Shown here in pieces: positions 59,354 through 64,000 of a DNA stretch of 64,000 bases. The DNA is from JBAXTZ01 sp037129925. GTDB lineage: Bacteria; Bacillota; Negativicutes; JBAXTZ01. A program made the position numbers and the translations under genes. Under the pieces are notes generated by a model. The model had not been told where the DNA came from. It ran no database searches and saw only the letters and a list, made by a program, of their open reading frames with translations. The stretch spans positions 21,806 through 85,805 of the forward strand of contig JBAXTZ010000008.1 of NCBI GenBank assembly GCA_037129925.1, written 5' to 3'. Numbering within the stretch: position 1 is the stretch's first letter; each line of letters starts with the position of its first letter.

Positions 59354-59986
59354 TTATTCAACACTCTGCACTGCTGCTGGTTTGACTTTTGTTTTTTTGC
59401 TTGAACGTCGTCTACGCGATGCTGCGGTGCGATAACCGACTTCGCTAATAAATTTAGCGTCAATAACAATGCGTTTGTCGCAAATTTCAATCAAATCATT
59501 GTGCGCCTTGTTTTTTTCACCATGGACCAGAGTCACATGGACACCTTCATTTTTTGCCACTTCAATTGCCGGAATAAAATCACTGTCGCCAGCGATGATT
59601 ACTGCATGGGTAATCTTGTTCTTAGTGGCAAGTAGCGTTAGGTCTACTGCCATTTTGACATCAATCCGCTTTTGTACATATATAGGTTTTCCGGTTTGAG
59701 CATCTTCACCACGATGCTCCAGCCGCCCCTCGCGTAAGGCAAAATCGTCTAGCACGGCAATTTGATTAATAAACGCCTGCTTGCCTTCGATACGTTTCAA
59801 TTCATCTTCTAATGGCGGGGTACTCTTATACGGGTAACAAAAATAGTAGTAAGTCCGAAGCAGTCTCACGTCTGTCGCTAAATGCGGAATAAGTTTGCTG
59901 AAATCTATCCGTACCGTATGATGCTCCTTTTCTAAAACTTTATCCAAATATCCGCTATCGATAAATATCGCTGTTTGTAAATACAT
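59354..59986 (-). CDS. NYN-domain (LabA-like) putative ribonuclease
   Basis: A 210-residue protein with a PIN-like NYN domain (about 1-175): AIFIDSGYLDKV (Asp at 10), VDVKMAVDLTLLA-type VKMAVDLTLL, VIIAGDSDFIPAIEVAKNEGVHV (the D-x-D catalytic pair of DUF88/LabA). The C-terminus is strongly basic (SRRRRSSKKTKVK), suggesting nucleic-acid binding. NYN proteins cut RNA or bind it; the target is unknown. ATG at 59986 is preceded by AGGAG. It has its own promoter and terminator, so it is a monocistronic gene. Confidence 0.87.
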   Translation of the reverse strand: MYLQTAIFIDSGYLDKVLEKEHHTVRIDFSKLIPHLATDVRLLRTYYYFCYPYKSTPPLEDELKRIEGKQAFINQIAVLDDFALREGRLEHRGEDAQTGKPIYVQKRIDVKMAVDLTLLATKNKITHAVIIAGDSDFIPAIEVAKNEGVHVTLVHGEKNKAHNDLIEICDKRIVIDAKFISEVGYRTAASRRRRSSKKTKVKPAAVQSVE

Positions 59987-60043
59987 TTTTTCTCCTGATA
60001 GTTCACTGAAAATTATTAATTGTTAATTTTTAAACACCATGCG

Positions 60044-60052
60044 ATTATATCA
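60044..60052 (-). promoter_or_regulatory. Extended -10 promoter of the NYN gene
   Basis: Minus-strand TGATATAAT: TG, one base, then a perfect TATAAT (60044-60049). The -35 is poor. The leader of about 50 bases is very AT-rich (mostly AATTAA motifs) without clear structure. Confidence 0.45.
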
Positions 60053-60170
60053 CAACTAACCTAATTTAGCTATTAAACGACCAATGGCATACGCCGCGCT
60101 TGTTTACTGAGCGCAAAACAACACAGCCACCAGCATTCACAATCCTCCTAGAAAATTCTCCAGCCAAACT

Positions 60171-60388
60171 TCAATTCCCCGAAGCTTTGTAATTATAGAG
60201 CGGGCGAATAATCTTCTCAATAGCAATCGTAGCACTGGTGTTTTCAATAATTTCCGCCATGCTTTTGTAGGCAAACGGCGCTTCGTCCAGAGTGTCACGG
60301 CATACTGAAGTGGAGTAGATCCCCTTCATCGCCGACCGTTCATGACCTTGTAAAAAGTCATTTCATTAATTAATGCCCGTTCGCATAA
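60171..60388 (-). pseudogene. rtcB: rtcB 3' remnant (RNA ligase C-terminus)
   Basis: A minus-strand frame ends with a typical RtcB C-terminus: MKGIYSTSVCRDTLDEAPFA then YKSMAEIIENTSATIAIEKI and a final RPLYNYKASG, ending at 60171. Bacillota-type RtcB proteins end with this pattern (GIYTTSV-TLDEAP-AYK-EII, then PIYNFKA). RtcB is about 400 residues; only about 70 are open here, and the frame closes at 60388. The catalytic histidine and cysteine residues are not present, so it cannot work. It lies downstream of the channel genes. Confidence 0.75.
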
Positions 60389-60600
60389 CTCAAGGCTCGT
60401 AGTACCCTGCAAGTGTTTCCAAATTTGCACGCCGACATAGCCCAAGGCAGTACTGGGCGTTGATAGTTTTTGCCAACTATTTCGATTGTTCCAAGCGATT
60501 CGGAACAAGACAAATAGTCATCACTAATATCAATAAGTTGCGGACTTTCAAAAACAAGTACTGTGTTATACATCAGGCTCGCTTGCGTTTCTTGCAAAAA
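60389..60600 (-). other. Unrecognised ORF fragments, likely decayed sequence
   Basis: One minus-strand frame (about 75 codons from 60597) reads MYNTVLVFESPQLIDI and DISDDYLSCSESLG, and another frame carries on with ALGYVGVQIWKHLQG and CERALINEMTFYKVMNG. They have the protein-like composition of a broken gene read in two frames. I recognise no family. Together with the rtcB remnant they fill the 640-base gap 59987-60629 with no intact gene. Confidence 0.3.
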
Positions 60601-60629
60601 CGTAAACCACTCATATTATTCTAGGACGA

Positions 60630-61451
60630 CTAGCCAACCAGCTCTCGCTTCTTTAACTCGTCCACTTGGTCGCGCAGCGCGGCAAGCTCTGCCATGATAC
60701 GCAATATTTTGCATTGCTCACTATCAGTCTCGATGACTGTATCGTTCTTTTCGTTTTCACTGTTGATTTTCTCCTGCGCGTTGCGCATGGCACCGACTAC
60801 GGCGCCGACCGTAAAATTCATCAAAATATAGGCTGCGAAAATAATATACGGTACGATGAATAAATAAAAACTCGGCGCCTTTTCCAATATCTTTCGGGCA
60901 GTTGTATTCCAGCCGGACCGGGTCAAAAACTCCAACATTGTATAGAAACTTTTGAAAAAATCGCCGAAATATTCCGGAAAAAGGCTGCCATACAAGCCGT
61001 TGGCGACAAGTGCAAAAACCAGGCTAAAGGTCATGGTCATTGCCATAATCCAGCCCAGGCTCGGCAAAGATGTCACCATCGCTGTCATCATAACTCTGAG
61101 CTGCGGCACCAGCGAAAACACTCTCATCAGCCGCACAATCCGCAACATCCGCAAGATTCGAAATACACTGAACACATCCATATTCGGTGTGCAGCTGATT
61201 AACACGATTATAGTATCGAACCAATTCCAAGCGTTGCTAAAAAAACTTTTCTGTTCTAATAATATCCGGCACGCCAATTCAATGATAAATATTATCAAAA
61301 TACAAGTATCGATAATGTCCAGATACCTGCCGGCATAGCTCTGAATAGCAGGATAGGTCTGTAATCCCAACGTAATTGCATTCAAGCATATTATTGCCAG
61401 TACGCCAACCTGCACTTTTCCGCTACTGAAAATCTGCCGTAATTTATCCAT
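60630..61451 (-). CDS. Voltage-gated ion channel, NaChBac-like subunit B with atypical filter
   Basis: A 273-residue one-domain voltage-gated channel. S1-S3 (about 15-95) precede an S4 with five arginines (VFRILRMLRIVRLMRVFS, about 103-120), then S5, pore helix and S6 (about 140-230). The pore loop reads FYTMLEFLTRSGWNTTA; aligned on the conserved T and W, the bacterial Nav filter TLESW becomes TRSGW, so the selectivity glutamate is Ser and the ring has no acid from this subunit. A C-terminal heptad region (CKILRIMAELAALRDQVDEL, from about 247) is the tetramer coiled coil of bacterial Navs. ATG at 61451 with GGAG eight bases upstream; it overlaps the preceding channel gene by eight bases. Ion preference cannot be read from sequence. 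Confidence 0.87.
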   Translation of the reverse strand: MDKLRQIFSSGKVQVGVLAIICLNAITLGLQTYPAIQSYAGRYLDIIDTCILIIFIIELACRILLEQKSFFSNAWNWFDTIIVLISCTPNMDVFSVFRILRMLRIVRLMRVFSLVPQLRVMMTAMVTSLPSLGWIMAMTMTFSLVFALVANGLYGSLFPEYFGDFFKSFYTMLEFLTRSGWNTTARKILEKAPSFYLFIVPYIIFAAYILMNFTVGAVVGAMRNAQEKINSENEKNDTVIETDSEQCKILRIMAELAALRDQVDELKKRELVG

Positions 61452-62238
61452 TATGCTGACTCCGTTCGTTGAACTTTGCAATATCGTCACGCAGCGCTGT
61501 TATCTCCAGCAGTATCGTATCGATACTTAAGCTACTATCAGTCTGCCTGCCGCTGCCAGCATCGGCTTTTTTCTCGTCGTGTGCACTTTTGATTGAATTG
61601 ACGATTGTGCCGACAATTAGGTTCAGAATGATATAGGACGCGAAAGTTATATATGAAATAAAAAATGCGTAGCTACTCAGATGTTTAGCGGCAATTATTC
61701 TGGTCAGACTCCCCCATCCGGCCAACGTCAACAGCTCAAACATCGAGTACATACCCTTACCTAAATCACCGAAGTACACCGGAAAATCTTTGCCGTACAG
61801 ATGCACGCCAATAACGGCGTAGGTATAGCAGACAAAAAAAGCCATCACGAATATCCATTTCAGACCGCTAACCGCTACAAACATCGCTTCGACAACCTGT
61901 CGCAAGCTCGGCACATTCGAAAATATTTTCAGAATCCGCAACAGCCGGAAAACCCTGAATACTGCCAGCAAATTCCCGTAAGAAAAATAACCAGAAAACA
62001 CGACAATCATGTCGAACCAATTCCAGCCGCTTTTGAAATAACGTGTGCGGTTAACGATTATCCGTATAGTAATTTCGACAGAAAACAATATCAATATAGC
62101 ATAATCGGCGTAGTCCAACTCCACGCCAATCACCCGCGTGACCGCAGGAAAAGTCTGCAGGCATACGACAACCACATTGATAAGTATCAGAACCATGAAG
62201 AACCGATCGAACCATAACCAATAATTGCTCTTATTCAT
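61444..62238 (-). CDS. Voltage-gated ion channel, NaChBac-like subunit A with atypical filter
   Basis: A 264-residue paralogue of the next gene. S4 is VFRVFRLLRILKIFSNVPSLR (about 95-115; Arg/Lys every third place), S5-pore-S6 follow. The pore loop is MYSMFELLTLAGWGSLTR, with TLAGW in place of TLESW: the filter Glu is Ala and the next Ser is Gly. Coiled-coil C-terminus (IDTILLEITALRDDIAKF). Start ATG at 62238. The two genes overlap by eight bases and share the whole fold, so they are a tandem duplication and may form heterotetramers. A good promoter lies 70 bases upstream. Confidence 0.87.
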   Translation of the reverse strand: MNKSNYWLWFDRFFMVLILINVVVVCLQTFPAVTRVIGVELDYADYAILILFSVEITIRIIVNRTRYFKSGWNWFDMIVVFSGYFSYGNLLAVFRVFRLLRILKIFSNVPSLRQVVEAMFVAVSGLKWIFVMAFFVCYTYAVIGVHLYGKDFPVYFGDLGKGMYSMFELLTLAGWGSLTRIIAAKHLSSYAFFISYITFASYIILNLIVGTIVNSIKSAHDEKKADAGSGRQTDSSLSIDTILLEITALRDDIAKFNERSQHNG

Positions 62239-62311
62239 CGCAGCCCTCGAACAACACTAACAGTCAATATTTTGAACGAACTAGGAAATTATTGTTACAT
62301 CATCGTGAAAA

Positions 62312-62339
62312 ATTTTACCATTACTTGTATATTTGTCAA
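62312..62339 (-). promoter_or_regulatory. Promoter of the channel operon
   Basis: Minus-strand consensus TTGACA (62334-62339), 16-base spacer, TAAAAT (62312-62317). Start expected near 62305, giving a leader of about 65 bases before the first channel start codon. Confidence 0.65.
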
Positions 62340-62387
62340 TATAAAAGGTACAGATGTTTTGTGGTGTGAATTGCTGTCAAAAATAAA

Positions 62388-62441
62388 GCTTTAAAAACAA
62401 AAAACCGCACCAACGTTCATCACGCTGTGCGGGTATTCGTT
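62388..62441 (-). repeat. 54-bp direct repeat copy 1 with terminator hairpin
   Basis: Identical apart from one base shift in an A-run to 63947-64000. It contains a terminator: stem CCGCAC (62405-62410) with GTGCGG (62427-62432), then TTTTTTGTTTTT on the minus strand. It ends the toxin-antitoxin fragment cluster and precedes the channel promoter. Confidence 0.85.
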
Positions 62442-62617
62442 GCCCTCCGATGCTACCTTGTCCAGAGCCAAGACTCCGGGCAAGATATACGCTTGAGGTT
62501 CTTGATACGTCTCGTTCTCATCAAGCCGGACGGTTGTTAGTCTCAGCTTATGTTGTCTCCGGTTGGTGCCACCCCAACTCGGTTTCTTGCCTGAGTACTG
62601 TTTTTTCTGTTTCTGTG
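62442..62617 (-). other. Unrecognised region, antitoxin 3' decay
   Basis: Minus-strand reading holds an open frame starting LTQKQKKQYSGKKPSWGG after the truncated antitoxin; the LTQKQ start is what an HTH antitoxin would show after one base is added, but the rest is not like an HTH. It carries on into the repeat. I see no working gene. Confidence 0.3.
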
Positions 62618-62761
62618 TCAAACCTTTTGCCTGCCGTGCGCTATAATCTCACCAATCAGCGCAACACGCAAATCACTTGAAGCGAGTTCTTCAGGTGTGA
62701 ATATTTTTTTCTCAAATTCATTCCAACTTTCGCCAATTGGAGAAATTTCATTCTTGCTCAT
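62618..62761 (-). pseudogene. Truncated HigA-like antitoxin fragment (second)
   Basis: A 47-residue ORF starting MSKNEISPIGESWNEFEKK and containing EELASSDLRVALIGEIIAHG. Its SWNEFEKKIFTPEEL and IGEIIAHG segments align with the N-terminal part of the intact antitoxin at 62901-63200 (TTFDDFLEKQTVLSKEEL and IIGKIIEARN). The frame stops at RQKV just where the helix-turn-helix should begin; shifting by one base gives RQ-KGLTQKQ, the usual HTH start, so a single-base loss probably broke it. Start ATG at 62761 follows AGGAG at 12 bases. Confidence 0.5.
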
Positions 62762-62894
62762 AATCAGTTTCAGCTCCTGATCTGAGCGTCTGCTTAATAA
62801 CCTCATACTCATGCTCTAGGGCGTTAACCTCAGCCGCGAATATCGGATTTTTCAGCAATTCTTTTTTCACATCATCCCAATTCTTAGCCATCAT
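62748..62894 (-). pseudogene. Truncated XRE-type antitoxin fragment (first)
   Basis: A 48-residue ORF starting MMAKNWDDVKKELLKNPIFA, then EVNALEHEYEVIKQTLRSGA. It matches the N-terminal helix pattern of XRE antitoxins partnering RelE/HigB toxins (NWEEVKKELLKDPEFAAEYEALEPEYEI-type), which should continue into an HTH. It stops after GAETDYEQE. Good GAGGTAAA ribosome binding site; it overlaps the next fragment by 14 bases and follows the intact antitoxin by six bases, so it is in the same transcript. A short anti-sense or dimerising peptide cannot be excluded. Confidence 0.5.
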
Positions 62895-62900
62895 TTTACC

Positions 62901-63200
62901 TCAAGCGGTCTTGTGCAGCCGATCATCCGGAATAACCGCTAATTTCAATCCAACCGCCCTCAACATTCTAATCAGGCTCGATAATTGCGGCTCCGCCTTC
63001 ATTTTTTCATACCTTGCGACCGCTGGCTGTTTCCAGCCACAAATAGCCGCCATCTCTGCCTGTGTAATGCCTTTGCCGTTTCGAGCCTCAATTATCTTGC
63101 CAATAATTTCTGTTTTCATATCCATTTCGGCAAGTTCTTCTTTTGATAATACAGTTTGCTTTTCTAAAAAATCATCAAAAGTAGTGTATTCTTTTTTCAT
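62901..63200 (-). CDS. higA: HigA-type antitoxin, XRE-family HTH
   Basis: A 99-residue antitoxin: N-terminal FDDFLEKQTVLSKEELAEMD (toxin contact), then a helix-turn-helix (about 40-90) with ARNGKGITQAEMAAICGWKQPAVARYEKMKA positions 38-68 and PQLSSLIRMLRAVGLKLAVIP. The order toxin-antitoxin (toxin first) is the HigBA layout. Strong GGGGGT site nine bases before ATG, two bases after the toxin stop. It should repress its own promoter, which has a palindrome at the -10. Confidence 0.9.
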   Translation of the reverse strand: MKKEYTTFDDFLEKQTVLSKEELAEMDMKTEIIGKIIEARNGKGITQAEMAAICGWKQPAVARYEKMKAEPQLSSLIRMLRAVGLKLAVIPDDRLHKTA

Positions 63201-63202
63201 TT

Positions 63203-63568
63203 TTATTTACCCCCTTTTCTTTCCAACCAGTCCGCCCGTCTCCGTTCAGCCGTGTCAATTTCGCCCTGTGGTGTTTTCTTTGTACGCTTCTTGAAGTGGT
63301 GCAACATAACAAATTTATTTTCTATCCAGCCAAAAAACAATATCCGATTATCCAGTGGGCGTAATTCCCACAACCCGCCGCCCAAATGTTTTGTGATCTC
63401 TTCTCCGGCTCTCGTTCCAAACTGTTGCAACAATTTTGTAAAATGAACTACTTTGTGATATTGGATTCGCCCGTGCTTGCTCTTTTCAGCCTCTACCATA
63501 AGCTCAAGCAAATAATCTTCTACCGGCTTATTTCCTGCCTCATCCTCATAAAAAACAATATCGTATAT
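63203..63568 (-). CDS. higB: RelE/HigB-type toxin, with non-standard start
   Basis: mRNA interferase of the RelE superfamily (phage-derived Gp49-like/HigB group). Reading from 63568 the product is 121 residues: YDIVFYEDEAGNKPVEDYLLEL, then EAEKSKHGRIQYHKV, GEEITKHLGGGLWELRPLDNRILFFGW and MLHHFKKRTKKTPQGEIDTAERRRADWL, which is the full toxin. The codon at the expected ATG is ATA (63566-63568), after GGGGCGG. If only standard starts are used, TTG at 63511 gives 102 residues and loses strand 1. Either a weak AUA start or a damaged toxin is meant. It precedes the antitoxin by two bases. Confidence 0.82.
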   Translation of the reverse strand: MYDIVFYEDEAGNKPVEDYLLELMVEAEKSKHGRIQYHKVVHFTKLLQQFGTRAGEEITKHLGGGLWELRPLDNRILFFGWIENKFVMLHHFKKRTKKTPQGEIDTAERRRADWLERKGGK

Positions 63569-63585
63569 TCCGCCCCGTTGAGTAT

Positions 63586-63613
63586 ATTATAACTCATAAG
63601 TTATCGTTAGCAA
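63586..63613 (-). promoter_or_regulatory. Promoter and operator of the higBA operon
   Basis: Minus-strand TTGCTA (63608-63613), 16-base spacer, perfect TATAAT (63586-63591). A palindrome ATAACT-CATA-AGTTAT (63589-63604) overlaps the -10 and the spacer, the normal place for an antitoxin-repressor site. Confidence 0.7.
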
Positions 63614-63694
63614 CAAAATAATTTAAACTACCACTCCGAAATGCGCAACACGTCGGCAATTTGCTGGCATCACTTGCAACGATCACCGCCATGT

Positions 63695-63751
63695 ATGTAT
63701 AGAGAGCCGCAAATATTATACATGTCCTCGTCACCATGTATAGAAAGCTGC
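63695..63751. repeat. Short direct and inverted repeats around ATGTATAGA
   Basis: ATGTATAGAGAGCCGC (63695-63710) and ATGTATAGAAAGCTGC (63736-63751) are direct repeats with two mismatches, 41 bases apart; TATACATG lies inverted between them (63718-63724), with a TATAAT on the minus strand next to it. Possible operator cluster of an upstream gene. The rest of 63614-63946 has no clear gene. Confidence 0.45.
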
Positions 63752-63758
63752 TCAATAA

Positions 63759-63941
63759 TCACCAGGCATCATAAAGGCAGAACGTAGCCGGGCTGTGCGA
63801 GCGCGCCGGACTGCGTAGCGACCGTCTGTCCGCTTGCGGATTACCGCCGGCAACCTGAAAGGCAGTTTGCATAACGTCCATCAACTCCAATGGACACGCA
63901 ATAAAAAACAGCCACACTATAAGCGCCGCTGCCAAAATCAT
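63759..63941 (-). other. Possible small membrane peptide ORF (60 codons)
   Basis: Starts MILAAALIVWLFFIACPLEL, so one membrane helix, followed by an Arg/Ser/Pro-rich end that looks like translated non-coding DNA. No ribosome binding site lies before it. I would not call a gene; it is noted only because small hydrophobic peptides next to antitoxin clusters can be toxins. Confidence 0.2.
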
Positions 63942-63946
63942 GATTT

Positions 63947-64000
63947 GCTTTAAAAAACAAAAACCGCACCAACGTTCATCACGCTGTGCGGGTATTCGTT
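63947..64000 (-). repeat. 54-bp direct repeat copy 2 with terminator hairpin, cut by window edge
   Basis: Same sequence as 62388-62441: CCGCAC/GTGCGG stem and T-rich tail on the minus strand. The sequence runs to the last base of the window, so the repeat may be longer. It would terminate a gene lying beyond the window. Confidence 0.82.

Noticed and set aside
62442..62680. ORFs on both strands over the antitoxin 3' region
   Set aside because: They have no ribosome binding site, end in the terminator hairpin and look unlike known proteins.
1..64000. tRNA or rRNA genes, CRISPR arrays, transposases and phage integrases
   Set aside because: I looked for cloverleaf ends, regular short repeats and transposase motifs and saw none. 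The end of the window is accessory but holds no recognisable mobile-element gene.

Overview
The window looks like chromosomal DNA from a Bacillota (Firmicutes) bacterium of the Clostridia/Negativicutes type. I infer this from gene order rather than any search: argS-rpoE(delta)-pyrG, comEB-tagO-wecB followed by the whole F-type ATP synthase operon and murA, yebC-ruvC-ruvA-ruvB-queH-spoIID, and PHP-rapZ-glmR-whiA are all classic Bacillota blocks. Base composition is moderately AT-rich, promoters fit the TTGACA-17-TATAAT pattern, ribosome binding sites are strong GGAGG types, and TTG/GTG starts are common. Almost every gene is on the minus strand; only an HD-GYP gene and a ydcF-ttcA pair are on plus. 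No tRNA, rRNA or CRISPR array was seen.

Layout from left to right (genes are read right to left): a cut phosphodiester glycosidase gene, an MreB/Mbl actin, an LCP cell-wall ligase, and an operon of small metabolic and RNA enzymes (YhaM-like HD protein, PfkB kinase, HD protein; TrmK, Nif3) at 1-7 kb. A 798-residue membrane-anchored deacetylase-like protein follows at 7-9.4 kb. Next are pyrG, rpoE, argS and a MATE pump (9.5-14.7 kb), two tandem CHASE4-only membrane proteins downstream of murA (14.8-17.9 kb), the complete atp operon with atpI and an atpZ-like gene (18-25.1 kb), wecB and tagO, a double MazG protein and a dCMP deaminase (25.2-28.4 kb). From 28.5 to 29 kb lies a zinc-ribbon gene behind a long, highly structured leader or ncRNA. 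Then come the HD-GYP gene, comF and recD2, pgi-galU-pgm (sugar phosphates for envelope glycans), serine dehydratase, ydcF-ttcA, spoIID, queH, a proC-like gene, ruvBAC, yebC, two ABC proteins, an NlpC/P60 hydrolase controlled by a c-di-AMP riboswitch, a glycosyltransferase, whiA-glmR-rapZ-PHP, an ECF S-component, a UroD-type methyltransferase, a three-gene glutamate synthase and an NYN-domain protein (to 60 kb).

The last 4 kb (60-64 kb) is an accessory region. It holds an rtcB 3' remnant, two adjacent voltage-gated channel genes whose pore loops lack the usual selectivity-filter glutamate, a HigB/HigA-type toxin-antitoxin pair, two truncated antitoxin-like ORFs, and a 54-bp terminator-bearing direct repeat at both ends of the toxin-antitoxin segment. 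The most interesting items are the channel pair, the structured RNA at 28.8-29.0 kb, the tandem CHASE4-only proteins, the ATP synthase gamma insertion and the decayed antitoxin cluster.
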